A stretch of DNA of 64,000 bases, taken from positions 147,460 to 211,459 of the forward strand of contig NW_019775581.1 of NCBI RefSeq assembly GCF_001039355.2. Reading direction: 5' to 3'. The position numbers and the translations under genes were made by a program. Numbering within the stretch: the stretch's first letter is position 1; each line of letters starts with the position of its first letter. Positions 47,094 to 59,952 of this stretch are shown piece after piece. The notes below the pieces were generated by a model. It had not been told where the DNA came from and searched no databases. It saw nothing but the letters and a program-made list of their open reading frames with translations. Origin of the DNA: Lingula anatina. Its lineage: Eukaryota; Brachiopoda; Lingulata; Lingulida; Lingulidae.

Positions 47094-50000
47094 ATGGGTT
47101 GTACTCAAAGCAGCGAGGATAAGCAGCAGTTTGAAAGGTCGAAGGCTATTGACAAGGCTTTACGTGCAGATGGAGAGAGGGCAGCTAGAGAAGTTAAACT
47201 TTTATTACTCGGTAAGTAGAATTGGTATTTTGACAGGGAGGGCTGATGGTTGACGTCTGTCCGGGCTGCAAGTTTCGCCCCACAATTTGACAATGAATGA
47301 CACGCGGAACCACATTTTCTGACAGAGATGAAAGGATACATATAATTAGCAAGAACAATTACTGCAGCAGTAATGAAACAAGGTTTATGTGTTAAGGTGC
47401 TCCTTTAATGAACCTTGTATACGTTATTATTATCATTATTATTATTATTATTTTGTTATGAAGATTTTCAAATTATGACTAATTTAACGTATTGATATAA
47501 CTGAATTTGCTTTGTTCGTGAACGCTTTCTGGCAATTCTGCACTCAGTCCCATTCTGCACGCTCTTTTGACACCTACAATAATTCAATAAAGATCAAGCT
47601 TTGTTAGGAGTGGCAGCTACTGTTGCATTTTTAATGTCTAATTGTCCAAATTATGATTAATTCATGCATCAAATCTGGTACAGTTCTGTTTTCCACCAAG
47701 TATTAGAAATATCCATTGTGCACAATAACAATGATTTACTATATTAATCCCCTTTTTACTGCCCTCATTGCGTATTACAATAATTAATCATATCAAAAGG
47801 CCAGGGCCTTATTTCAGCCCCCTTCTCTATTTGACTTCTTTTCATTTCTTTAAAAAAGTCCATGACACTTCTCATAGCTTCATATAAGGAAGAAGGTGGT
47901 TCAAAAGACATGAACTTTTGCAAGTGCAAATAACTTGGACTGATTTTAACTGTTGTATTGAAGAAATTATAACAAGTAAATGAATTACGTTTTCATACCC
48001 CATTCCCACAGAAAATAAGTGTGTGGCCTGAGTGCTGCATAACTATTAACAGAAACCAAAGGATAACCACTGGCTGCCTTGATTACCATATGTGCATAGG
48101 GGTTTGATGACTCATTTAGTCCTGGCCTAATTCAGGGCTAAAACAATTATATTCAGGTGACAAGTACAAAACGCAATAAATACCTGTGTAGCATGGCATG
48201 CAAGCGGTTGGTTCTCATAACAATTAAGATTAACCTGATTGTTGGTTTCACCCCCCACCCCCCCAAAAAAAAAAATTGTCTAGTTTAAATTTTTAGACCA
48301 AAAATTCTTTCTCCTTTAGCTCCAACATCTTTTTTTTGTTTTAAATGAGTGTAATATTTCATTTACAGTTGAAATGTGGACTCTGGTGGTTTAGCTTTGG
48401 TCAGAGTAGACTAAGAGTTTTATTTTAAAAGTTCCGACCAATTTTCAGGCTAAAATTTTGTGAAATGATACCCTGTTGCAGCTCACTTTTTTATCCCTGC
48501 ACTTGGACATGGGTTTTTTATTTTTATTTTTATGTTCTTAAGTAAATGTTATAAGAACCACTTTCAGTAATATTATGAATATATTTGTAGAATTGTTATA
48601 ACATGGTGGACAGTAAGTTGGAAAAGACCGTGCAAGAACATCCTTGTAAAATGGGCATTAATGAAAAAGAGGTAGCATCCCTCCATCAGTTTTCTTCTCT
48701 ATTTTATTGAAAGACAAGGAAGTGGAAACCCTACACTGATACATTTTTAACTAGTCCAATATTTGTTGGCTCTTGTGGTGCAGCATTCTCGCTTGGGATT
48801 AATTTAGACTGGAATTGAATGTAACACTTTATCATCACTTTAGTTTGGCCTCTTTGATCTCATCTTTTTACAGATATATCCAAAAGAAATATGATTATCT
48901 TCGTCGATTTACTGTAAAGTAGTCCGTGTATAGGTCTATGCGAAGTAAGTCTGCAAGTCCGTAATCTAGCTTAGCAGGTGTTGTGAAAGTCGTATCGATG
49001 AGTTAATGGCCATTTGGACTTCAAATAACGGCCTTGGAGAATTAAAGAAAATCTACAGTGATGGCTTTCTCATAAATTGAAAACAGCCCTGATATTCTGA
49101 AAGTCTTGTGAGAATTACTTTGAGATTATGTCTGTTTTGTATGGTCAGTGATTGTTATTTTATTTTTCTGGAAATGGCCTTGTGTCTGTTTGGCAGGGAT
49201 TACTAGGTCTGCTACTGATTTGTGCCATTTTAACCATGAACACATTATCATCTGCATGTTTGGTTAAACAGGAAACTGCTTCTGAAAGGAAGTGTTACTG
49301 ATTTCTAGTTTAAAAAAAAAATGAAAACAGTGACAATTTTAGTCAGGAGTGCACCAGTGGGTTATCCAGGATGTGTCAACAGATTTTATGGAAAACCCAA
49401 ACTGGTTTTGGTCCGAAATGCATCACAGAATGATCACAGTCAGATCTGTTGAAACAAAAAAAAAAAAAAAAAAAATGTAGATTTTGTGGGGTAAGTGGCT
49501 TTTTATTAGCTGTAAGAGAGAGAAAATGTTAACTCCGTTGAGTTTCAGTCATTTAGGCATTCATTTATTTTTAATGTGCTGTGTCGAACTTGTGTGGAAT
49601 CTTCCATTACGTTAGACGTAGTGGGGTTTCTTTCTGTTATTAATAAACATGTTTGGTGTCGATAATTTACTGAGGATAAAAGCTCAAAATTATTAGTTTG
49701 AATTAATGTCCGAAAGGTTTTCTTTAAGTACTACAGAAAGAGGAAAAAAGTTGCATTGTTACATTGACACGAGTTTAGAATTATACTGAAAAATATATTG
49801 ATAATTTTCTGAATTAAGAATCATGCCTATGTAGGGTATACAGACCCATATATTGCATTGCTTTTTATCATGGTATTAACAAAGAAGGTTATTAAGCATA
49901 ATTGTTCATATCCAGATCACCTAAAAAGTGTTTTTGAAAACTCAGGTAATTAATTAAGGTGAATGAATTAATTTGATTTTTTTCCTCAACATTTAAGCAA

Positions 50001-53000
50001 AAAATTTAAGACCAATTGTCAGATATAAAAAAAAATTGTGTTTGTGAAAATATTCCCAGGTGTTTTTGATTTTACTCCCACTCTTCATAAGAGCCGGAGA
50101 TCATTTATCAGTTCCATAGTGGTAATATAGATAAGCAGTGTTCAATAAGTTGTTGGTAAATAAGTAAATAGGGATAAAATTAGCCTTGGTAGGAATTATA
50201 CAACTTCTCTGGTGATAAATGTTTTATATTTCCCTGAAAGTTTGTTTTGACTGCCAGCTGTCAGGTATACATTTAGGACTGCTTTCATTCAACAGTGTTT
50301 TAAGGATCTAAGGCCGCATTCAGAACAGTGGACTAACTAGTCCGCGGGTCACATATGGCCGACCCACTTGAATACTTCCCCATGGGGAATCTATTCAGTG
50401 TCTGTTAGTGGATTAGATGACAAGCTTTTAAGTGGGTCGCCGTATTTGACCCGCAGACTAGTTAGTCCACTGTACTGAATTCATGTGGCCTAAGTGATCA
50501 GTAGGGTTCTTTCCCTTAAAATAAGAGAAAAAAATTCTTGAGAAGATTAGGTATCTTGTCAGTGAACATTTAATTTGACATCAGTAGCATGTAGAAGTAA
50601 CTTCAAAAAGAGCTAGTGTTTTGTACATTTCTCATTCTTGTATCAGGTCAGTTTGAAAACCTTTCGAATGCCACATCATGCCTTCATTGTTCATCGTTCT
50701 TTTACATTAGCAGCATTTTTTTTCTCACTTTTGCATTAGTTAGTTGGGGTCTCCGGAAGATGCCATCCATAAAACTCAATCAGTGTGGTCTAACCTATTG
50801 AAGTGGTATCAGTTTGAATGGCTACACCTGAAATTTGCTTTTTCCAGTTCATGTAGACCATGTGTTATTCTGGACTCTGTACCCCCATGATAATACCTGT
50901 ATACTTTAGAGTGGGAACAGTTGTAGTGCTATACAGTGCACAAGCCGGGGAATTTTGTGGTAATTGCTCTCTAAAACCAAAACAAAACATGTAAGGATTT
51001 CCTTGTAATAATTATTTTGAATATTAATACTTGGAAAAGGATGACTAAGAGAGTTTGAAAAGCAGGAAGTATGTTAATCGTAATTTATAAAGTGATTAAA
51101 TCCTGAAATCTGGATTTATGGACATTGTATTTATGCCTTCTGAGTGATTACAAAACTGGAGAAAATGAAGTATTTGGAGGTGGTTGGACTCTGTTATTGG
51201 GCCATTCCGTGGTATTTGTGTCCTGGGCATAAAATTTTCAAATGTACAAAAATCAATCGAAAGTTGCATTTTCTGAAAGAAGAGACTTCAGGGGATAAGA
51301 ATTTGTAAAAGATTTACCTGTATTTTTGGAATTCATGATTTTATAGCGCGTTATACTTGAAAAATGTGAAAATTAGCATTACGGACGGAATTTTTTATTT
51401 TTTGCATATAACACTCAAAATATATTTTAATCAATATCTTTCAATTGAGACATAAATAACAGCAATTCCTTGAGGTAAACACATAAAAAATCAAGTGAAA
51501 TCTTAAAAAAAATAGTTAATTAATCATTAATCCAAAGTCGTTTTTTCCGTCCGTAATGATTTGGGCTCTATTTTTTAAGTTTTTTTAAAGACTACTTGGC
51601 AAAAAAAAATTTTCCTTTCATATTCTCCTCACACTAGTCCTATGTTTACCAAATATCCAAAAAAATTGTTTTAAACATGTTTGATTGACAAATTAATTTC
51701 ATAATAAAAAATCATTACGGACGGAAAATTAGCATTACGGACAGAAAGGCATAGCTACCTGGCTATAACATTTCTACTGAGTGGTTTCATGTGGCATGCT
51801 CAAGTAATAGATGTATGAATTTTAAAACTAAAGAACTGTTTCCCTTATAAAGGTTAATTTAAAAAAAAAAAGATTATTCAAAAATGCAGGATTTAAAGTC
51901 AAAAAGTGCTTTTTCTTACCTGGCAAGACTTGTCAACATCTGTCTCACTTGTCAATTAGTGGCATTTGAATTGCACCTTAAGGATCACTTATGATCATGG
52001 CTTCTCCTGGATATTTTCAGTTACTTTGATTGCAATTTGAAGATAAAATGTGCTTCTGATCACTTACCTGTCATATTCATGTTGCATATACCTGGGAGAT
52101 GAGCAGTTAAGATAATTACTGACCGCAATTAATCAAAGCTGACTAGAGGCCAGTCTTTTGTTTTGGCAACATGCCACTTACCTGAAATTATCCTATGTCC
52201 TGGTTCAGAGATTAACAGTAAAGATAATTTAGGTCAAATTATATTCATAGATGGAGGTGATATAGAAGTAACTTTTCTCCAAGCAAAGGACAAGTCAAAA
52301 ACACTATTTGCCTTTCCTTCTCAAGAAGACAGCGTGGATTTCCAATGACCAAATTATCAAACTTTTACCATTCCCTGTGATGGACCAACGCCAAAGATAC
52401 AAATTCTCTGTTGATCTTAATGTGTCAGAATAAAAACAAACTGTTTAAACTTAAGCATGAAAAAAAAAAAAAATGACTTTCAAAATGTAGCTATTCTGAA
52501 TGAGCATTCAACACAGCATTTTAAACAATGACTATATCAGAACACAAGGAATCTCTTATTCCTGAAAGTGTACACTGTAGTTAATTTTTGTAATTTGAAA
52601 TAGCTCACAAAAATATTTGAGTTGACATCAAAAATAACTTTCTATTATGTATGTATTTAGTAAATAGTTAACTTTAACCATGAATAAATGATTAATTGTA
52701 CTTTTTTAATGGCTTCTGTGTAAGTTTTGCACTGTGGACAAATTTTCCATCCGTAATTTTCCGTCCGTAATCTGACATGATTTTTTAAACTTCAAAATTT
52801 CATAACAAAAAATTTTTTTTTTCAATAACATTTTACATTTCTAGTAACTAGAATAATGAAATTGTCATGTCAGTGCAGTTTTATCTTTTAAAAGCCACAA
52901 ACAGAGCAGAGTTTTGAAGTTGAAGTTGATTAATAAAAATGTTTGTCCATTTTTTTCCGTCCGTAATGGTGATCAATAACCAATATTTCTCAAAAACTAA

Positions 53001-56000
53001 TAAATGTTATTTCAAGTTTTTTGGTCACAAGTTTAGGCTTACACTAATCAATAATCCTGCCAAATTTGAACAATGTATGTATTATAGTTTTTGTAGAATT
53101 TATTTTTAAAGTGTCAAAATTCCGTCCGTAATGCAAAACGAATACCACGGAATGCCCCTATTAATAGATACTGCTTTCCCATAGCCTAATTGTACTAGTG
53201 GGATAGATCTATCTCAGATTCTCACTAAGATGCAGTCAATGTTATAAGCTTAGGCTTCATTCACATGCAATGTCTATTTTCTAAATTCTATTTTCTATTT
53301 GCGGTATGTCTTATGATCACGGTTTGTGCCCTGAATATCCCGCGGCGTAATTACTGGCAGAGCTCGCCAGTTACTATAAGTTACTATAAGTAACTGGCTC
53401 GCGCTGCCAGTAATAACGCGGCGGGATATTCAGGGCACAGACCGTGATCATAAGATAGCGCGAATAGAAAATAGAATTTAGAAAATAGACATTGCATGTG
53501 AACGAAGCCTTAATTTTCTGGCATGGCCCATTGCACATCAACATGAACAACATCATGGACCAGAATTTTTTTCCGACTTCACCCAAGTACGTTAAGTTAC
53601 GACGAGGCATGTCAGACGTTTAAGCTGCAAAATACTGAATTCAGTTTAGCGAGAATCCTTGATAAGTTTGATCGATCCAGCTAATACGATAGGGTTAGGG
53701 GAATGGGGTCTAACACTGCTAGTTTGTGTAAGTGCAAGTTTGTTAACTATAGCCAGCTTATCCCAATCTTGTTTTTGACCAAATTTTCTCTGTTGACAAC
53801 TCTTTTTAATGGTCATCACTGGAGCATTAGGTTAAGGCCCAACATTTTTTAGTGCCCATACATTAGATTTGACCATGTTTATGTCAAGTATGTAATGAGC
53901 TGTCTTAAACCTCATGCTGAATTGAGCATGGCTGGATAGATAAATTATTATTAAATTGAGAAAACATTGGGAAAGGGTTAAGTGTATAGGGTGACCCAAA
54001 CATGTTGTCACTCTTCAACTGTCTATTACTCAAAATTTGTTTTGATTTAGAAGTATTGATGTGATACAAGTCTTATAAATTGAAGAATATAATATGAGAA
54101 CAATAACAAAAGGACAAAACAGAAAAGAAAACATGTTCTAAAAACAAAATGAAAATTGTATATATTTGTAATGGGCAGTCTGAGTCAGAGAGTGAGTGAA
54201 TATTTGGTATACCCAGTATTTGTGGAATGCACCAGGTTGAGCCAAATACCTACATCTTTTAGTCATCCATATATATTTATATTGTCCAAAGCAAAATTGT
54301 TAGCGTTTCCTATTTATTTATTAGTTATTTATTTATTTATTATTTTATTTATTTTTTATTTTTTTCTGAATTGAAATGAATTCAATTATATGTTTTGTTT
54401 CAGATACTGACCTACTTAGACGACCAAACCTTCTTAAATATATTTCTTGGCAAGTTGGCATAACTTAAATGACCAAAACAAGCAGTTGTTTACCCTTTAA
54501 ATGACAATGGTTGGTGATAATCACTGTTCTGGATGAGGGTAGATTGGTGGTTTTCCATTACACTGTAATTTTAATGCATTTGTGGAAACGTTTTAGAATT
54601 CTCTCTCAGGCCTTGTGCTCTATAAAATGCAGTACTAAAGCAAATGAATGTTTTAATTTTATGCCACTGCATACACTTTTCATTAATAGCCAAAATAATG
54701 TTTTCTTTCCTTGGGATGAGGACCTAAAAAGATGGTTAATGTTTACCTACAGGTTCATTTGCATCACTGAAGCAAACTAATAATGTCAATTCATATTCTA
54801 AACACGTTGAGCAAGTTTCACAAAAGAAGTCTTGCCCAATAATTGAACTAAGCTTGTAGGGGCACATTCGGAACAAGTTGATTTGCGGACTAGCAGACCC
54901 GCGGATCAAATATGGCGCCACCCTCTTGAAAGAATCCATTGTCAAATGCGTATCGTATTTGATGTGCAGACGAGTTAGTCCCGATTTGACATCTTCATTG
55001 AAGTTAAGACCAAATTTCGGGCAAAAGTTATTTAGTAGCACAGGCCTTTAGAGTAAATTGGATAGTCAAAGTATAATTGAACTCCTGTGACAGATTGAGA
55101 AGAAGCCTGGTTTCTCTGCTTCAGTCGAGGATTTGTTATCTTGAAAGGTGGTGACTTTAAGGACACCTTACATGCTCCATTTGACTTTATCTGTTTGTAA
55201 ACATAGGCTGCCCAATATTCATTCTGCTGGTACCCCTCAAAACCACCATTTTCATGGTAAAATCCTCTTTTCCATTCATTTTTTGTCAACCTAAGGCAAA
55301 ATAATTGCTTTTATTTTCTGACTGATTTTTGAATCACATTGTTATTTTGGTCATTTTGCAGTGGCTTTGATCTTATTTATAGTGCCTGTTATCTGGTCTA
55401 CTTCCATGGGTGATAGTGGAGATATCGCATATTAAATGTGATAAAATGATTTAAATAATATTGATGTCATTAAATGCAAATAAGGCACCTAAGGTATTAT
55501 AATCCAATGTGAAGTTGGAAGCTGGCTGGAAGATTGCACATCGTGATTTTATTTTTGAAAAAATGTCTTACCACAGCCGTTAAGGACAAATTAAAGGGAT
55601 AACAACTCTTCGTATGAGATCTATATTTCTCAATAAAAACACTGTTAACAATTCATAGAAGTATAATACATAATTTTACCACAAAAATGGCAGTTAAATA
55701 TTCTGAAATCTGTGCTTGACATTGAACCATTTGACCTCCATAGATGGCTATACTCTGTAATAATCTCTTAGGAGATAATTACCCAAAAAAATAAACAAAC
55801 ATGTAGAAATGGACTCATTAACCTTTGGTAAGTGTTGGAAAATTGTTGTTTGCCCCATGAAAATTCATTTTTTGGCCAGAATGAACAGTTGTTATCCCTT
55901 TAATTGATCCAGTATAAATACTAGTATGTTCAACCCTGAAAACACTGAAGGCCATTCAGCAAACATGTACTAGTAGGGATCTTTTATCACCATCACTGAA

Positions 56001-59000
56001 TAGAGATTTCTTTTAATATTATGTGGTCGATAAAACTTTGTGTGGATTTTAAGTCAATCTTTACAACGTTATTGGGGTTTAGGATAGTATAACTTTATAG
56101 TCACTGACACACTTTCATTTGACTTACCTCTATTTTATTTGCATAAACTGAAAATGGCCAAGGAAGGCCCACGTCTTTTCACCATAAGTCTAAAATTACC
56201 TGTCATTTGGATTTCTGTGTTTGATTATTGTGAAATTTCATTTATGTGTCACTGTGTGAGGAGAAAATTTAGGTAACAACAAGCATACTTTCGAGTTCTT
56301 TGGTCAATGAGATCCATAGCTTGATGGAATTGATTATAAAAAGTTCAAAAAATTTGTTTTGAACACAGACTTGTTGAAAGCAGATGACAGTTCTCTCACT
56401 TAAGGCAAATTGTTCTGTATAATATTGGCAGAACAGTTACTTCAAAATTTATGTAACTTTGTTCTAATATCTTGAATTAATTTTGAGCTGCTAAAGATTA
56501 GTTTTGTTAATGACAGCTGCGTAGTAGAATTGTGGACAGAATTCGCTTCCCGTTGATCAAATATATTTTGATAGACTGAGGTGCTGAGGATTACGGTTTT
56601 GCTAATAGTAACATTTCAGATCGATTTTCAAATAGGATTGCAGTACTACAGTAATATAGGTTGACGTGCAAATAATCCTCAACATTTTATCCATCCAGAA
56701 CTGTAATTTCTTCCTCGTCCTGCCTTGTAAAATAACTTGATTCAGGGACAAGGAGGTTGCATTTTCAGCTTTTAAGCACATTTCATGTTAAGCAGTCAGA
56801 ATGTGACTGAAGGTAAGATAAGACATAGGATGAAGAACTCCCACCAAGCTGAATAAGAATAAATGCTTGAAATAAGCCTGGAAAAGCACTTACTGATTCT
56901 TTATACTAAAGTGCAGTATTGACTGGCGAGGGAGTTGGCTTTACCCCTGGAGGATACATTTCTGAAACAAAAATTATAATTGGATATCTGTAGGTTATTG
57001 CAGGCATCAGGTGCCTCTTGGTTATTATTCATTTAATCAGCTTAGTCGGCATGGAATATAACAACTACCTCCACCTTCCAGTATATGCATGAATCGGTGA
57101 TGTGGATGGTAAAGGATATAGGTGGATGATGTGACGGAACAATAGGATTACACATCGCATGTCGACACAAAGGAAGTCAATAAAAGAAATTCAAAGTTCT
57201 GTCAGATATTTCCGCTGGCTGATTGAAGGATATAGTGGCCCATTTCTTGTCTAAAATCATTCAGTTTGGTTCTCTTAGTTTAAATCATGAAAAAAATCAG
57301 AGTGTGAATTTGTCTAAATATGAGTACTAGTAGTTTCTTGAACAGTTAAACAGATGGTTTGGACAGTATATCTCTCTCAATCTCTCTCACACATGCAAAC
57401 AAGAAATATTATAATCAAAAATTGCTTAAATTTTTAGCGATCTCTAAGCCGCAATCTGGATTGATTGATTAAAAAGTACTTGTACAGAGATGCTGCATTT
57501 TCCACAGCCAGAACACTCTTTTCAACGCTGGAGAACAAATACGACAACCTGAATGATGGTGTAATTTGGTAAACACGCAGATCAATAAGATATTGGGCTG
57601 TTATGCATGGTTTGTTAGGCTAGGCTGTGTTATTATTGTAACTTGATTTATTGATTTTTCCCAGGGGGTGGGTGGGACCAAACATGTGTAACAGAAGATA
57701 ATTTGCATATTATGAGAGAGAGAGAGAGAAGGGAAGAGAAGGGATGGGGTGAGACAGAGGCCCCATTCCCACAGATTTTAGATCGATTATCCCTGTGGGG
57801 AGTCTCACTAGAGTACTGTCAGCTTAAATGTCTGTCCCGCCTACTAAAAGCTGTAAGTGGGTAATTAACTGCCGTGCGCGCTCGTCTGACAGCAATTTAG
57901 CGTGAACCCCCAGGGAGTTAGGTCAATTTAGATGGATCGATTTAAATCTATGGGAATGCACTCAGAGAGAGAAGGGAGGTGAGAGAGACTAGAGAGACAA
58001 ACATGTGAAGTCAAAAAAATTACAACACAGTAGAAGATTTTTATGAATAAAATATATAATTTTTTAGTATGAATAACACCAGTCTAGTTTCCCACAATGA
58101 ATGTGTACCAGGAGAGACAACAACTCTATTACATTCAATTTTGGAATGTGGATGTCAAGCGCCTTATGTCCTGCATTCAAAAGGATAGTGATATTCTTTT
58201 ACAGATATTGTAAAGAGAACCGTGTTAACCTGGGCGTTAATACAACCCTGTCCATTTTTCCAGTGACAAAGCTGCACTGTTATTATAACATTTAACATGC
58301 TGGGGGCTGTTTCACTTCTTATTGTGTGTAATGGCAGGTACTGTTTAACACTATGGAAGAAGACCTTTTTAGCATTATATTTTGGTGTAGTATTTATAGT
58401 TTTGTGACAAAAGCACTGTGATGTAGTGATATGTTACTGGGGAGATAAAGATTCCTTAAGCATCTTTCTACTTGCCTGAAAAAATAGTGTATGACAATGG
58501 TTGATATGATTTTCTTTACATCAGTAGGCTTATTTGACTATATAATTCAGAGTCTAAGGCTCTATTCCCATAGATTTTAGATCGATCTATCCCCGCGGGG
58601 AGTCTCACTAGATTACTTTCAGATAATCCGACTTAAATGCCCGTCCCGCCTACTACAAGCTGTAAGGAGGTAATTAACTTTCGTGTCCGCCCGGCTGACA
58701 GCTATTTAGCGTGAACCCCCAGGGAGTTAGGTCGATCTAAAGTAGGTCAATCTAATCTATGGAAATGGGGTATAAGTATTTCCTAACCTCTACATTCTTA
58801 GAACGATTTTCTTACCAGCCAATTTTTCTTACGCTGTTCCACATAAAGCCTAAAGCCTTCATTGAGTTAATAGATGTATCTAGTACACTAGAGAATCCAT
58901 AATCTAGATTTTTTAAAAAAATTTTTTACTCCTGTATTCAGAGTTAAGTCAGTATTCACAGAAATCCTCAACAGATTGAAAGATTATTACATCTGTTATT

Positions 59001-59468
59001 ACAAGTCAGATCAAGATGGCAGTCTTGTTTACTCAAAAGAAACATACAACCAGTCTATTTAAAACACACTGCCAAAGATTTGGACTTGCGGACCAGGTTA
59101 GAATAGGGAAAATGGGGAAAAAAACTTTTGGAATCTTGATGTCAGACTGAAAAGACAGGCAGCTCATAGGCATAATTTGCTTTACTCTCCCTTTCTGTCT
59201 CTCTATTTCCTTCCCTTTTATCCCCCCCCCCCCTCTCACTCCCATTACATGCAATCTAATGCTGATCATTGCATTGTGTAAGCTAAGACATATTTAGCAA
59301 AAGTCAGGAAGAAGCTTATCTTTTAGACAATTACAGATGAAATGATCGATTGCAATTGCGTGTTCCCATCTTCAGCACTGTCAATTTTGTTGCATGATTT
59401 AATTATGTTTTTTTATATGTTTTAGGTGCTGGAGAATCTGGGAAGTCCACCATTGTGAAACAAATGAA
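47094..59468 (+). CDS. Heterotrimeric G-protein alpha subunit, Gi/o class, exons 1-2 (5' part)
   Basis: Exon 1 coding 47094-47211 (118 bp) and exon 2 59426-59468 (43 bp), with a 12.2-kb intron. Exon lengths and the split Gly codon equal those of vertebrate GNAI genes. The N-terminus [20 protein letters not shown] carries Gly2 for myristoylation and Cys3 for palmitoylation, followed by the N-terminal helix and [14 protein letters not shown]. Exon 2 completes the P-loop [15 protein letters not shown], which binds GTP phosphates. [15 protein letters not shown] is closer to Gi than to Go (DGISAAKDVKLLLLG). The protein couples seven-helix receptors to adenylyl cyclase inhibition and other targets at the plasma membrane. 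The other exons lie beyond 64000. ATG 47094 is the only sensible start. Confidence 0.93.
47212..51198. other. Galpha intron 1, 5' part
   Basis: Intronic sequence without genes. It holds a short ATT tract (47424-47452), several poly-A runs and one palindromic MITE (50312-50490). Confidence 0.7.
50312..50490. mobile_element. Palindromic MITE family 3, copy 1
   Basis: A 179-bp inverted-repeat element. The left arm GGACTAACTAGTCCGCGGGT and the right arm ACCCGCAGACTAGTTAGTCC are complementary, and both ends carry ATTCAGAAC/TACTGAAT-like sequence. Relatives at 54861, 61505 and 61646. Confidence 0.8.
51199..53158. mobile_element. 1.96-kb inverted-repeat element with CCGTCCGTAAT subterminal repeats
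   Basis: The left end GGGCCATTCCGTGGTATT is the inverse of the right end AATACCACGGAATGCCCC. TATT flanks both sides (51195-51198, 53159-53162), consistent with a target duplication. Inside, the motif TTCCGTCCGTAAT or its complement occurs about eight times, clustered within about 550 bp of each end and mostly in opposite orientations at the two ends. The middle holds a short coding relic (52163-52435). It looks like a non-autonomous or decayed DNA transposon; I do not recognise the superfamily. Confidence 0.75.
52163..52435 (+). pseudogene. C-terminal coding relic inside the 1.96-kb element
   Basis: The frame reads [20 protein letters not shown] with [15 protein letters not shown], then continues after a +1 shift as [21 protein letters not shown] to a stop. 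This G-x-I-x-x-I-x-G-x-D-(I/V)-x-V ... PSQEDxxxF ... IIKLLxPP pattern recurs, from general knowledge, at the ends of hypothetical proteins carried by animal DNA transposons. The frameshift marks decay. The function of the domain is unknown to me. Confidence 0.45.
53252..53510. mobile_element. 259-bp near-perfect palindrome (MITE or foldback)
   Basis: Two arms of about 125 bp are almost exact reverse complements. The left arm starts AGGCTTCATTCACATGCAAT and the right arm ends ATTGCATGTGAACGAAGCCT. Both contain TTATGATCACGG and GCCCTGAATATCCCGC. The arms meet at about 53380 around repeated TTACTATAAG. No coding. Confidence 0.85.
53615..53710. repeat. Partial MITE (GATCGATCC family)
   Basis: ACTGAATTCAGTTTAGCGAG, then GTTTGATCGATCCAGCTAAT and ATGGGGTCT resemble the right arm of 39002-39190. 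Confidence 0.45.
53711..57760. other. Galpha intron 1, central part
   Basis: No gene is seen. A TTTA-rich tract at 54312-54364 and one partial MITE (54861-54990) are the only recognisable items. Confidence 0.65.
54861..54990. repeat. Palindromic MITE family 3, degraded copy
   Basis: GGCACATTCGGAACAAGTTG, ACCCGCGGATCAAATATGGC and CGAGTTAGTCC match family 3, but the right end is lost. Confidence 0.6.
57761..57962. mobile_element. MITE family 1, copy 3
   Basis: It begins CCCCATTCCCACAGATTTTA and ends TTTAAATCTATGGGAATG, and is about 200 bp. It is inserted within a (GA)n tract that continues on both sides (57715-57730, 57963-58000). Confidence 0.85.
58561..58770. mobile_element. MITE family 1, copy 4
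   Basis: It begins TCTATTCCCATAGATTTTAG and ends CTAATCTATGGAAATGGGG, and is about 210 bp. It is the closest match to copy 2. Confidence 0.85.
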
Positions 59469-59952
59469 GTAAGTGATCAACATCTGGACATAAAGAAGAA
59501 ATATTTTGCTACTTGTGTGCTTGTGAAAATACGTCTAATGGTGTAAATTCAACTTCCTGTCACCTTGTTAGTAGTCCAGTAGCAATTAGCAGCTACCACT
59601 TCAGTAGTTTTACAATTGAACATTCATTTAATATGGATAACAATTAACAGGGCCACAACACTTATTCAAGGTTTCCTTTTCCCTTCAAATCTGTAAGTGG
59701 CCTGAATTGGCAGTTTGTTTGTTAATTGTTACCCTGTTACCAGAGAGCTTCATTCCTGACATAGTCCAAATGGTCACATTGCTGCAGCCAGTTATTTTCA
59801 TCTTTTGCCTTGAAATGCTGCTGTTCAGAATTGAAGGGCAAGAGATTTAAATGAAGTCAGTCAGTCTCTCTCTCTCTCTCATATTCTGTCATGAGATGTA
59901 AATGGCAAGTTCTGTACTTTAGGAATGTTAGTTATCCACTTGGAAATGATCT

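Noticed and set aside
54736..55289. Two minus-strand frames in Galpha intron 1
   Set aside because: No family resemblance, and they overlap a degraded MITE; no support as exons.
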